DNA of 64,000 nucleotides from Conus ventricosus (lineage: Eukaryota; Mollusca; Gastropoda; Neogastropoda; Conidae): positions 57,133,475 through 57,197,474 of the forward strand of contig CM031600.1 in the NCBI GenBank assembly GCA_018398815.1, given 5' to 3'. Each line of letters begins with the position of its first letter. The stretch's first letter is position 1. Made by a program: the position numbers and the translations under genes. Below are positions 34,609-46,645 of this stretch, piece after piece. The notes under the pieces are model-generated. The model was not told where the DNA came from. It saw only the letters and a list, made by a program, of their open reading frames with translations, and ran no database searches.

Positions 34609-35027
34609 GACCCAGGCAACTTCGAAACAAAGCAAATGCCAATAATCGGGCATCAGAACAACTCTCTACCTCCCCACCTCCCAGGAAAAAATAACAGTCG
34701 AGACTGCAAACTTTCTCCTATGTTCCCAGACAGGTTTGGTGTATTCACTTATAGCTAAAACTTGTGCGGAATTAAAATAATTTTGCACTATAAAATAACA
34801 TACATATGATAAAGGGACACAACCCCTTAAGAATTACATTCCACCTGTGAAATTGCCTCTCTTTCTGCATACTCTCGGGACTCATAAGCTACAGTCTTAC
34901 AAAAGATGTGAACCTGTGTTTTGGGATATCAGCTGGGAGAAAGTTTACGGAACCTTGTGAATTGTGTAGCCACATACATATGTTGAGTAACCTAAAGAGA
35001 TAGAGATGAAAAATGAAAAACAAAGCT

Positions 35028-35908
35028 ACCAGCCGCCGTGGCGAAGTGGTTAGCGTCGCGGACTCCCGGCTGGGAGGTCGTGGGTTCGAATCCCATCAGA
35101 GTCATGTGGGTTTTTTTCTGCCCCGACCGGCTCCTACCCAGAGTTGAGTTTGCTGCGGACTCAGTTGGGAAGACTGGGACCACACAGTCGAGTTTCATCC
35201 ACTTAATGGATGCGTTTCTGAGAGTGTTGCTCAAATTTCCTGACCAACACTGCAGGTGCCTGTATCTCTCGGGCCTGGTTGACGCCAGGATATATTATGA
35301 AAGGAAGCGTAGAGTACAGCCCTGTCATGTAGTCTCGGACCGAAATGGAAATCCGTAGCATCATCTTAATCATCCTCATTCCCATTGATCAGCATTTAAA
35401 AAAAAAAAAAAGTCTCAAGTTCTGTGGCCCTTCATGCCCTGCTCTCATGGTGACCTCAATTTCGATGTCCTCTCCACGTCTGTGGCCTTGGTTTGCTTCC
35501 GTCGGGGTCACCGGTATCGGCGAGTCCATGGGGGCTGTCGTTGGACGGACGTGGTGGCGCCCTCCGGAGGGAGAGCTCACTCACGCCGGCTCCGCGACTA
35601 AGCAATTATTGTCGTGAGTAGGGGGCTTAGTAGGTGGTGTCCTGCGTATGTTAGATCAGAACAGGCGCCACTGAACACCACCGAAGTGACTCGGCAGCAG
35701 TGCAGTGTCTCCTCCGGTGGGTTGCCTCTTGACAACTTGACATTGACTGCTCCTGTGGATTGCTTGTGCCGGGGCTGCGGCGGGGCCAGCCGGGCTATGG
35801 CTGTGGACGGGGTGTCGGAATGAGCGGCGTGGGTGCACTGCCTCTGAGGTGGCGCAAAGGTTGGGACAGCAAAAAAAAAAACAAAAAAAAACAAAAAAAA
35901 AACAAAAA
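35028..35908 (+). mobile_element. 881-bp composite SINE with 12-bp target-site duplication
   Basis: AAAAACAAAGCT flanks it on both sides (35016-35027 and 35909-35920). The head is an excellent Pol III promoter: TGGCGAAGTGGTTAGCG (A box, about 35038-35054) and GGTTCGAATCC (B box, 35083-35093). A first body ends in A14 at 35398-35411. A second, GC-rich block (35412-35870) follows and ends in an (A)n(CA8-9)n tail. The single duplication around both blocks suggests one insertion of a two-part unit. The minus-strand peptide containing GFEPTTSQPG is the reverse reading of the B box, not a gene. Confidence 0.85.
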
Positions 35909-36417
35909 AAAAACAAAGCTGAAGCAGAGAGGTCTATGACTTGGCCTCTTTCTATTAGAAATTCACATCAATACGGGCAAGATGAATCCTGTCTTTTAGG
36001 ACTAGAGGCCACAAATGACATTTATTTCCTGATCGTGTACTGCCACGTTATTTTCCTATGCACCACAGGCAGTAATGTCAGCTGGCAAGTCCTCAGAATA
36101 ATGGTACTTCTCATCTTGTTCTCATGTTTCCTCCTTCAACAGGACCTTCCTCCTCAGATTTGTAGCTTGATACATAAACCCTCTGGAAATTCTGTCAGTC
36201 AGATCTCTCTCTTTCTCCCTCCTCTCTTGTCTTTCTCTCTTTCTATCCTTTATGCCCCCCCCCCCCCCCCCCCCCCCCCCCTCACCCTCTTTTGTTTTTC
36301 TGACCCTACCCCTCTCTCGTCTTCATTCATCTTTGTTGTGTCTGATATTTTTCTCCAGTTGGGTTGACACCTTTGATTCATGCTAGATAAATGAGTGTCT
36401 AGCTATCTCTGTATCTG

Positions 36418-36430
36418 TGTGTGTGTGTGT

Positions 36431-36513
<83 letters not shown>
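36418..36513. repeat. (GT)n-(GA)n microsatellite
   Basis: GT units to about 36480, then GA units, about 110 bases upstream of the next exon's acceptor. Confidence 0.95.
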
Positions 36514-36516
<3 letters not shown>

Positions 36517-36625
36517 TCATATTCTTGTTAACATGAAGACAAAAGTTGATCATTGAGACAGAATTAAAAAGAAAGAAAGGTTTCATAACTTTAAATTTTT
36601 ACATGATATACTTTCTGTTTTGCAG

Positions 36626-36994
36626 AATTCCATAAACAAGGTGTCAAAAAACACACCCACATTAGGGGTAGAAAGCAAGAAAAAGTCTGCCACCAAAAAC
36701 TCCCCATGGAAACGCAGCTTTGCCCAATTTTTGAAGCGGAAGCGGCAGAACCCCGATGCAACAACAACAACAATGACTGCGCCTCCTCGCCTATGCTTCC
36801 CGGGCCCAATCACAACGGATGCTCGCCGGCCTCGCCCGTGACCAAGGTGGAAAGCAACAATGTTCAGACCTCAATTACCACCAAAGCAGTGGTGGTTGTC
36901 AACAACACTGCAGATGTCACTGCAGAGACTGTGGCAGATGCAGGTAACTGCAAGCCCAGAGTGTTCACCCCTCCCTCTGAGAATAACATTGCAG
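36626..36994 (+). CDS. Main gene, exon with basic motif and Asn-rich stretch; one frame break
   Basis: Acceptor CTGTTTTGCAG, donor TTGCAG|GTGAGA. It starts in phase 0 and reads a Lys-rich segment ending KNSPWKRSFAQFLKRKRQNP, which looks like a bipartite nuclear-localisation or membrane-binding basic cluster. A one-base loss at the CCCC near 36752 separates this from CNNNNNDCASSPMLPGPNHN, then SNNVQTSITTKAVVVVNNTA and CKPRVFTPPSENNIA, ending in phase 1. A second possible donor (GCAG|GTAACT after 36943) has the same phase and would remove 17 residues. Confidence 0.75.
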
Positions 36995-38182
36995 GTGAGA
37001 GGCAGTGAGGGGGGAAGTTTAGTTCGAGAAAGGAGTGCTGTCCTGTTTTGGTTGTGTGTGCGTGTACGTGTGGTTTTAACCTGTTTGGTTTGATTTTGAA
37101 ACTAGATGTGGCAAGAGAACTGGCTGCCAGACCTTGTGTCTGCACTGATCTTTTCTGGAATGAAGGTAAAATGGTAACAAGGCATTTTGCCTGACTGTAT
37201 ATCAAAAGTGTAATGTGAATCTGGAATTTGACATATCAAAAGTGTGTATTTAATAAAGTCTTTCTTTTTTCTTTTTACTTAAAGCTCAGCACACATATTA
37301 CTTCAAACTGTGGTTGAAAAATACCAACTGAAAATTGAAATAAGGATTGAAAATTGAAAAGCAAATCTTTCTTTCTGTCTTCATTTTCTGATGCTGTGCT
37401 CTCCCTTTCACAACCAATTTATTAGCCAGCAGGTTTTATGACTATACATACTGAACTCATTCCAGGAAAGTCTAAGGGTGTTTTTGTTTCAGAATATTTT
37501 ACTTGCTGTTATTCACCTTCAGTGCAGTTATACAAAGTTAACTAACTCTGGAGAACACTGAAAGGGGAGGGAAAAAAAGAGAAAAAAACAAAAACGTGAT
37601 ATTTACCTCCTTTTCCAATGATCTTGGGGATATTTGATGAGTAATGATTTTCTTTAAGACGGTGAAAATTTATCAGAAGATAATTTTCATATCATGATTC
37701 GATTAGTCCCTTTCTCTGATTCTCCAATATGTGTAGAGTGGTGGAGATGTTTGTACGCTTTATTAATGCTTCTGCTGCTAATCCTGCTGTTTGAAATTTA
37801 TTTCATAGTCTGCTACCAGTGTGTGTGTGTGTTTCGCAAAGAATGTATAGTGTGGCAGTGTTTCTTGGTAATGACAGAAGATTGGAACCTTCATTAAGAG
37901 TAATTTACTTTCAGTAGAATTCATTAATGCAGTCCTTTGGTTTATAATGTTCTAGAAATACTTTTTTAGATGAATGAAATTAACACATTCAAGTTCTTGT
38001 CATGCATCATGCTGTATTGGGTTCAGATTTTATTATACATTGGATCTAAAAACAACAACTATTCAACAAACAGAAAGGAAAACAGAGTGTAGCTTTAAAA
38101 CTTTGTTTTTTCCTGACCCCCTTTGTTCTTGTGTCCAGTATTCATTGAAACATTAACCAATGTTACACAAAGTGCCTGATCT

Positions 38183-38226
<44 letters not shown>

Positions 38227-38879
38227 AAGTGATCACACACCAATCCATCAACAGGAATGAGAACACATCATACCGAACACGCAACAACACACAAAGAACA
38301 AACAAACAGTGATGGTATGTTTAGCCGAAATTTCATAGGATTGGTAGTCTTCTCTTGATCACAAGCAAAGCATTTTATTACAAAACAGCTTTGAACACAT
38401 TAACCAGAAAAGATTAAAAGAAAAAACACATATTACTGATATCAATAGTGTCAATAGTATCAGAATGTTTTGTTTATCTTCATTGTGTTTTACTTGAGCT
38501 TTATAGAAATTCTTGTTCTACGTGCAAGTCTTCTGTTTTAAACATATCATATCAAATTTGTATTTTTTTTCTGTTTATTTTTTCCCCTTGAAGTGCACAC
38601 ATTGTTCCTTGCCACAGTTTTAAAGATTGGTTTGTGTCTGCTCACATATACACATAAAACAATAATTTGATTTCTGAGCAGTAGACTGGGACCAGAGATG
38701 GAAGAAATACTAAGACTCTTTGCTTAATTAGGTTAAAAGCGCTTCTGTCATGGTGTAATTTGAAGGCCAGAGGCGCAGAGTGCAGATGATAGAAATGTGC
38801 ATGCACATTGATGTTGCTAGCTGAGCCTAAGCTGCTACTGTACTGATTGCTACGTTTTGCTCCTGCTGATGCCCTCCAG
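36995..38879 (+). other. Intron of the main gene
   Basis: AT-rich, with a CA array at about 38185-38219. No other feature is seen. Confidence 0.6.
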
Positions 38880-39053
38880 AAGTTGCGGAACCCCGCCTCT
38901 TTCCCCTGTCCTTCCTCCAGCCTCACCTGAAGCAGGAGTAGGGGCCCGTGTGTTTGATTTTACTCTGCTGAGTGACTCGCCAAGGGCAGGCCCTGTCTTT
39001 TGTCCTGGCGTCCCTGTGGGGACTGCGCTACTAGTGACCTTTCCTCTGAGGAT
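38880..39053 (+). CDS. Main gene, Pro/Ser-rich exon with two inferred frame breaks
   Basis: The acceptor is GCCCTCCAG and the donor is GAT|GTAAGT (consensus). The main frame reads PPLSPVLPPASPEAGVGARV then FDFTLLSDSPRAGPVF. The entry phase from the previous exon requires one extra base in CCCC at about 38892, and the exit phase one in GGGG at about 39017, after which it reads GDCATSDLSSED. With both corrections the exon is 58 codons after the split codon and ends in phase 0, which is what the last exon needs. Without them the reading hits stops. The call therefore depends on the same correction pattern seen in the large exon. Confidence 0.6.
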
Positions 39054-41097
39054 GTAAGTCACAAAACCGCCTTCATTGCTGTCCTGACCTTGCCTGTTCC
39101 GTACATGGAGGCATGCTGCGTTCTTCCTTCCTTCCTTCTTCCATTCCTGCCTGCCTGCCTTCCTTTTTACGCCAGTGGGCTAACTGTGGGCCTTGCATTT
39201 TGTGTGTCTGATGCTGCTTTTTTGTGCTCTTTTTCTAACCTGGCGTTCACTGTGGAAGTTTGTTACGTTTTATTTGCAGCATTTTCTTTGTGACCTTTTT
39301 GTCTTTTGTTGTGGGATGTTCAGTGCTTGGTCGTTCTTACGGGTTTGCTGTTAGAGATGGTTTGTCGTCTCATTGCATGCTTTTTTCTTTGTCTAAAAAA
39401 AAAAGAAGAAAGAAAATGATATACTTTTATTTTCAACATTCAAATTTGCATTGGACAAAGATTGAATGCTTGGCAGTTTCAATCCTTGCAGCCACAAAGG
39501 AGCACCATCATTTATTGAGCAATGCATGATATTACTTTGGGACTATGGACACTATGATTTTTGAATGATCGGCCATCACCATGCAGTCTGGTTCTCACTC
39601 GTACACATAGCATATTCACACCAACACCTGCACAACTCTGTTCTGTTAATGCTGTCCTCAGCTACATAGGCTATAGAGCCTTGTTGGGCTCCTACCTTGA
39701 ATGAGGTGTTGGATGGTGCTCACAAACATGTTCTAGAAGGATATTTTTTTCAATCAGACTTTTGTGCTTATGTGAGAAATATGTGATTCTTCGATCAATC
39801 CATGTTGGTGACTTTTCTGGATGGTTTCTTTTAGGTATAGACAGTGGACTGTTTTTTGCTTGCCTGATGTCTGTCTGTCTTGTCAGTTCTTCAGGTATTG
39901 TTACTAAGTTGAGGGTCTCTTGCAAGGCTATCACATTCATCTTGACATTGTGGCATGGATGTCTTTGTAGTATTTTGATTCTGAATGTGAAGTCAAGCAC
40001 ATGACTGAGAGAGAGAGAGTGTGTGTGTGTGTGAGTGCGCATGTGTGTGCATATGTGCGTGCATGCATGCCTGTGTTTATTTGTGTGTCTCTAAGGTGTA
40101 ATGTTTTACACATAAAGTCAGTTTAGATGAAAACATTAATAAGTGATTCAATTTTATTATGTATACGATGGCCCTAAGAATGGAGAATATTTCGTTTTAT
40201 TTACTTTACAGCACTGTGAATAAGTTCAGTCAAATTATTACACAGTGATTCTTTTTAAAGGAACATTTGGAACATTCATTATACAGTATTCGATAACATC
40301 AAAAGCATCATTCTGAAACTCCAAAAAAAAGTTGCCAGCTATGTAACCAAGAAATTAAAGTAGAAGAGACAGGAAGACTGCCAACATAACAGTTGATTAA
40401 AGCCATTTCTAAACTGATTGCTCTATACTGGAATAGCCATTACTCAGCTGATAACGTCTTTAATACTATTATTAGTAGGCAGAGAGTCAGCCAGAGATGA
40501 TACAGGGAATCTGAGAGGGTGCACACTATGTGAGACATTTCAACGATGGACAATCAGATACAGTATGTTGTGTTAACTTATGTTTTGGGCAGACAGATCT
40601 GATCTCTGTAAAACAGAGTTACTGATTTTAAGCAAAATTTGGTGGTTCAACTTTTGGTACTTTGAGGTAGACATCTTATGTTGTCCTTGTGACTGTTGGA
40701 CAATACTCTATTCCCCAAAAAGACACAAAAGGGCTTTTCAAGCCTCAAATGCAAAGCAACTAAACCAGAGCCACATTGTCATCTGCCTTGAACCAGAGCA
40801 TACTAATGTAGTATGCTCTGCTTGAACTGACCTGTCTGCACATATGTGTGTATGACTGGACAGGACAGAAGCCTAATGTTTCTCCCATTTGTCTGCAGTG
40901 TCTTCTTCTATGCCACATACCATCTCTCTTTGAAACAACACTGTTCCTTTGTCTGATCACATGTGTAACCTTTGCTTTTACTTTGATCACAATCTCTGGA
41001 GGAATCAACAATTAACAGAACGTGTCAGACCGCATTGGCGCCATTTGCTGATACCACACTCTAGAGGTCGCTAATGTGGCAGTTGTGTGGTGTTTTG

Positions 41098-41209
41098 GTG
41101 TGTGTGTGTGTGTCTGTGTGTGTGTGTGCGTGCATGCATGCATGCATGCATGTGTGCATGCATGTGTGTGCATGTGTGAGTGCGTGTGGTGGTGGTGGTG
41201 GTGATGGTG

Positions 41210-41248
<39 letters not shown>

Positions 41249-41317
41249 TGTGTGTTTGTGTGGTCTGGTCTTCATCATGGGCTTGAGTACGCCTTGGTAG
41301 GCTGGAACGTTGAGATC

Positions 41318-41361
<44 letters not shown>

Positions 41362-41380
41362 TTGTGTGTGTGTGTGCTCT
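41098..41380. repeat. GT, GCAT and GGT microsatellites
   Basis: GT units, then a GCAT run (41130-41165), GGT units (about 41186-41212) and GT units (to 41240). After 80 bp of unique sequence there is a second GT array (41321-41380). It gives spurious poly-Cys/Val frames. Confidence 0.9.
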
Positions 41381-41442
41381 TATGTGCTTGCGTGTGTGTG
41401 TCTATGTGTGTTATAAGGGAAATGTTGTATATGTGTGTGCTT

Positions 41443-41520
41443 TTTGTTATTGTAAAGCACTTTGAGATTTTGGAAAGCGCTATGAAACTGTCCTCTTTGT
41501 CTGATTATTATTACTATTTG
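41443..41520 (+). repeat. Dispersed repeat end (GTAAAGCACTTTGAG ... GCGCTATGAA) with ATT tail
   Basis: TATTGTAAAGCACTTTGAGA is followed by AAAGCGCTATGAAACTG and then an ATTATTATTAC tail. The GTAAAGCGC...GGCGCTATA core with an ATT tail is a layout I remember from SINE and LINE 3' ends in molluscs and other invertebrates. Confidence 0.5.
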
Positions 41521-42555
41521 AATATTGTGCTTGGATGGGTGTCTGTGCACACACATGCATGCATGTGTGAGTATGTACTTGTGTGTTTTGTGTGTGTACG
41601 TGTGTACATGGATTCATACACAGGGGAAATTATTGCGAAGCTGTTTCCTTTTTGTATCATGCACTACTATGGGTAAGCAAATTTTGAATAATTAGGTGAG
41701 TTGCTTTTGGCTTCCTACGCCATGGCCCAGTGAAGTAACACTACAGCTAGGAAAGTTTTCATCAAAATCAGAGTGGATGACCTTAGCAAACAATACCACA
41801 AGTATCAACACAAAAGTCATATGAATTTAAATAGTCACAGCAAATACAGACTGTGACACTGTCAGGTTTTATTTGTATTTTATCAGAAATGTAATGGTAC
41901 AACCAGTTGGAATTTTTTTTTTTTAAATGTTGGTGAGGTGATGAAAGCCCTTATTCATAAAGGAAACGTGTTACTGTATTATTCAAAGAATATGAAACTT
42001 TAATGTGCTATAGAACAAAAGTATGTTTTTGTAGCTGTATGCCATTTTGTTTGTGCTGATTTGGAGTAACTACAGTTTGAGTAAAGCAAACTCTCTCACA
42101 CAGCTGAACAGCCAAAACAGGCCTGGTTAGGAAAGTGGAACAGCCAGTCACTTTGGTGGGGCTGAAAGGGTTAAGCTATATTGACACAATGTGTAAAACA
42201 TGCACACGATATTACATGCAGTTGGTTGCCAAAACTGATCTTGTCATACTCAGGGTGCTTCATCATATAAAACAAGCTGGTCAGAATTTGAGAAACAAAT
42301 ATCCGCTTTGTGGTCTGAAAATTTTTAGGCATACAAAAGTTTCCTTGTGGTCAGTTGTGTTTTTTTTTTTAAAATCAGAAAAAATCAAAATCATATGAAA
42401 CAAAATTATTCGAATTAAACCAAAGAACATGCTTGTGTTTACTTTTGTTGGAAGACATACTGACATGATGTATACAGATGTAAGCCTAAACATGTGCTCA
42501 AAGACAGGTAATTTCCTTTGAATGGAGTTCTCTTTCCAGTGTCAATAGTACATTA

Positions 42556-42670
42556 TTATTTTTATTATTATTATTATTATCATCATCACCATAATCGTTA
42601 TTACTATTATTATTATTATCATGATTATTATCATTATTATTATTACTGTTATCATCATCATCATCATCGT
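42556..42670. repeat. (ATT)n / (ATC)n trinucleotide array
   Basis: Mixed TTA/ATC units with interruptions. Read on the minus strand it gives a spurious Asn/Asp repeat frame. Confidence 0.9.
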
Positions 42671-43124
42671 TTTGATTTTTTTTAATAGACAACAGCAAAA
42701 ATGCAGGTGGTATTGCTATGGAAGAATTACTAGTAATCAAAATTGTTGAAAATGTATGAGAGGATGTATGTGTGTGTGTGTGTCTGTGTATATCTGTGCT
42801 TGCATTCATGCACAAAAATAGATCATCAGCTACCTTCAGGTTGTTCAAGAATGTGCTCAGGTAGCTTTTTTCTCATCTTGCGACCTTTTTTTTTTTAATC
42901 ATTATTTGTTCACAGTCTTCAATCCATGTGATTCATGCATTGCGGGTACAGCTGTATAATACAACATCAGTTCATTCATTTCTTTTTTTTTCTTCCTTTT
43001 TAACAACAATATTTGATTCAGCAAAGTCTACTCAAAATCTGCCGATGCATTTCCTATTAGGTGAAACTCATTACCTTTCTTGTGTTTTGTGGTGTTGCAT
43101 AACACTGGTGTGGTGTGTTGGCAG

Positions 43125-43256
43125 GAAAACGAGTGCAGCCCTGACCCCGTGGTGACCTTCGACCTCAAACCTTTGGGCAATAGCACCATGCATGGCCGGA
43201 GAGTCAAAAGCCCCAGTCCACTGCATGCAACCACGTTGACATGCACACAGACATGA
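43125..43256 (+). CDS. Main gene, last coding exon with stop
   Basis: Acceptor TTGGCAG. In phase 0 it reads ENECSPDPVVTFDLKPLGNS, then MHGRRVKSPSPLHATTLTCT and QT, and stops at TGA (43254-43256). The junction with the corrected previous exon reads LSSED-ENECSPDP. Strong codon-like composition ends at the stop, and a CCTGGCC-rich repeat follows immediately in another frame. The C terminus is Ser/Pro-rich with a basic cluster (GRRVKSPSP) and has no recognised domain. Confidence 0.75.
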   Translation, partial: ENECSPDPVVTFDLKPLGNSTMHGRRVKSPSPLHATTLTCTQT

Positions 43257-46224
43257 CCCTGGCCGTGACCCTGGCCGCGACCCTGGCCATTCTTTCCAAG
43301 GTTCTCCTGGGGCAGGGTCAGAACTCTACGTCGGCATGGCTACCTTCCCCCTCGTACGCCCCCCCCCCCTCCAAGTTGCGATCAGTCTTTCATGGATATA
43401 CAGCTCATGCTGCCGGTGTACCCAGTTTTCCGCATCAAAACATGTTATGTGAAGTCAGGAGTAGAAAAAGAGGGTGGGGGGTATTATTGTGAAAAGGAAA
43501 ATATCACAAGACAGCAGCAGTTCAGCTTTTAATGATTGAAAGATGCACAAGAATCTAAAAATCCATCATTAAAAACAAAAAGAAAGTATAAAAATGGAAT
43601 CTGAATTCTGAAAAGGATTTAAGGTTAAAATATTACTAAGACATTAGCTTCAGTTGTTTTTTTTTAGACCGGTCAAGCTGTGAGGAATTGATAAATCAAA
43701 CATGAGAATGTAGTGCAGTTAAAATACTGGCATTTACTCTATCAGTGTCTTTGCATTTAACAAAGTGGGGGTACAGTAAGGTGAAATGTGACTGACTGAC
43801 ACCGTTTTCAGAAAGGTTGCTTTCGACCAATTTGACTGCATTCCGGAATCAATGATAGTTCATTTTTGTGTTGACGACAAACTGTTAAATACTTGTTGTT
43901 CTCTGCAGTTGCTGTGTTACTACTGAATTATGTATTACACCTTTGATGAGCAATATAAGATTTTCACGGGTCTGAGTGCTTTTATGCATAACATTTTCTC
44001 AATTGATTCTTGTACAGAACATACTTTTTGTTTCTCTCTCTCTCTCTCTTTTTTTCCCCTTCTTTTAAGTCTGTTCCTTGTTCTGTTCCTCCTTTTCTGT
44101 GTCTGATCCATAATGGTGTATGGCCCACTCAAGAGTGTATCCAAATGTTTGATACAGTTTCATATGCACATTTTGCTCAAACTTTTTCATAAGAGAAGCG
44201 GTTGCAGGCTGCCTCCTTCCACTGTTATGAACTGAAAGGAGTGTTCAGGGGTGCAGCAAACGTGTACACAATGCATTGTATTCTGACCAGGTTTGTTGCC
44301 AGGGGCAAACTGGCTGCGCACAAGTACCCATGAACCTGTTGAACCGTTCAGACAAAGCTACACGCTGTGGTAGACGTGATTTGTTTAACATGTGGTCTCC
44401 GACGTGGCACTGCAGGACAACGGTGGTGTCTGTGCCTCTGATCAAGTTGTGATGAATGTCTGGAAGGTTCATGCAAACCTTTGAAACCTGCAACATTTTG
44501 TTCCTTATCTTGGAGGATCAACAAACTAACTTATTCCATTTTCTCTCTGGACAGTCTGTGCATCCTTTGGCATTATCTTTGACTATGATAATATGCATTT
44601 TGAATGTAGTTGTTTTGCCCTGTGCGACGATTCGAAAGTTTCTTTGTATGTTTGTATTCAAGAGCTAGAGGAAAACGGAGCCGGCGCTAGTGTTGGCTGT
44701 TCAGTCCTGGTCCATTGGCCCCGTTTCTTCCCAGTGTGTGCTGCCATCAGCTGACTGGTTCAGCGGATGTCTGGCATCGACACTGACCGGGTCATTGGCC
44801 CAGTGACGACAGCTTTGATCTGGAAGGCAACGATGGTCCGCCTCTGCCAGCAAACCTTTGGATTTGTTTGTACATATTGGCCACATTTCCCATCTTTGGA
44901 CTGTGATAAGTCTTTGTTTTCTTTTATGTCTTGTGATATCTTGCATGCTCCACTTTGTATTTATTTATCTACTTGTTTTCTCAAATAGGCGCAGTTATGA
45001 CACCACCCCCTCCTGTACCCCTTTTTTTTTTTTTACTTGTTCCATTCCTGTTCATGAACTCCATTATTCGAAAGAGAACAGTGACTTCTGTATGACTAGT
45101 GGAACCAGTTCCTTGCTGAAGACCTTGCTTGTTCAGTCTGAGAAACCATGATTTTTCCTTCTGTCTGTTGACAATGAGAGATGACAGCTTTTTTTTTTTT
45201 TTAATCTTTAAACAGAATATGGCATTCTGAAGAATACCACAAAGTTAACACAAGGAAATCCTCCTTTCCTAGAATCATAAGCATGCCATTGCAGCAAATG
45301 TCACTGAATTAATCAAGGACATTCACCTCGCTAAGTATTTGGCAGTTTACTGTGTATAAGATTTTAATACTGGATTCTGCATGTCTGACTCTATTGGCCT
45401 CGTTACACATAGTTATCTCTCCTAATCCATGGAAGGGATCAGGTCATATCCAGCACTGCCTCTGAAAATCAGTTCTCAAAATCTGTGCTAACAGTCCTGA
45501 CAAAGAAGGTCACTAGGGAGAGTGCAGACCTCTGTCAAAGGGAAACGGATCCTTGGATCTGCCCTTTGATCTGAATCGGCATCAGACAGATCAGCTGCAA
45601 TTGTAATTACTTTGCCATTGGTGCAGATTTCATGTTTACACAGAGTTTGCCTGAAATCTGTTCAGTAGGGTTTTTTTTTTTACATAACCTTCTTGACAGG
45701 CAGACGTGAATAAAAAGAAAAAAAGGAAAATAAGGAGGGGAAAGGGAAAAAAACCAGCAGATGCTGGTAAAAGCATAATCCCTTTCTTGATGTTTAATAA
45801 CCCCAAATATTTGGACTGAAACAAATTATCAGTTATCTTTGGTTCTATTGAATTTTGTTTTCAAATCTATATCGGTTGATTGGGGAATATTTCTTAGTTA
45901 ATAATTGCTGCACTCCAGCTTAGCTAGTAAAGTTTTTCTCTCTTTTAACATTTTGTCCACAACAAATGAATGAACAGGACTTTGCAACATTGTTTTAAAA
46001 AAAAAAAAAAAATTAAAAGAAAAGACGAGAAACCTGCTAGAGTTTTGTCTTTTAAACCATCCACTTTGGTCACAAAGCAGGTGTAGAATCACAACTTTAA
46101 GCCCAATGGATCAAAAACATTGTGTGGGACTATCTAATACACAGACTACAGCGAAAGGTTGTATATGATCAGTGAACTTCTTTGTCTAGAAAATTATGAG
46201 ACATTCAAAAAGGTATGAGTTTCT

Positions 46225-46403
46225 ACACCTGTCATGTACTTTGTACCTTGGGATTAAATTACGTAGCTACTCCTGTCATGTACTGTGTACCTTGGGAAAC
46301 AAATTACGTAGCTACACCTGTCATGTACTGTGTACCTTGGGAAACAAATTACGTAGCTACACCTGTCATGTACTGTGTACCTTGGGGAACAAATTATGTA
46401 GTA
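46225..46403 (+). repeat. 45-bp tandem repeat, four copies
   Basis: Units beginning ACACCTGTCATGTACTGTGT start at 46225, 46269, 46314 and 46359. The first is 44 bp. Because 45 is a multiple of 3, all frames look repetitive and open; I regard those frames as artefacts. Confidence 0.95.
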
Positions 46404-46574
46404 GCATGTATCTTCCTTCATTTCAGAGCTGTCAAGGCAAGGCAAGGATCAGGATTTGCCTCCGAGTGGAATATATTGTTCAGCTATATGACCTTCTTCC
46501 CATATCTTTTCTTATTCGTTTACTCATTATCTGCCTGTAATCTCTGCCCACTGTGGACCTGTGGTTGATTAGTT

Positions 46575-46645
46575 GCTGTATAGCATGTACAGGCTAGTCC
46601 ACATGCACTGACGCCATCTTGACAAAACTGCAACTGGAGATCAGC
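46575..46645 (+). repeat. Truncated copy of the 1436-1690 repeat
   Basis: TATAGCATGTACAGGCTAGT followed by GCACTGACGCCATCTTGACA and AACTGCAACTGGAGATC aligns with 1628-1690 of the earlier copy. Confidence 0.6.

Larger units (their letters stand above)
31422..36625 (+). other. Intron of the main gene
   Basis: Contains a CA array, an 881-bp SINE insertion and a GT/GA array, plus C-rich tracts at 36256-36281. An open frame at 32926-33339 ends near a GTAAGT, but its composition and phase do not fit the gene, so I do not call it an exon. Confidence 0.6.
39054..43124 (+). other. Last intron of the main gene
   Basis: Contains GT/GCAT microsatellites, a dispersed repeat tail and an ATT/ATC array, listed separately. 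The acceptor GTGTGTTGGCAG has a GT-rich rather than C/T-rich tract. Confidence 0.6.

Noticed and set aside
35038..35100. Possible functional tRNA gene
   Set aside because: A and B boxes are excellent, but it heads a SINE with a poly-A tail and target-site duplication, and the acceptor stem does not close.
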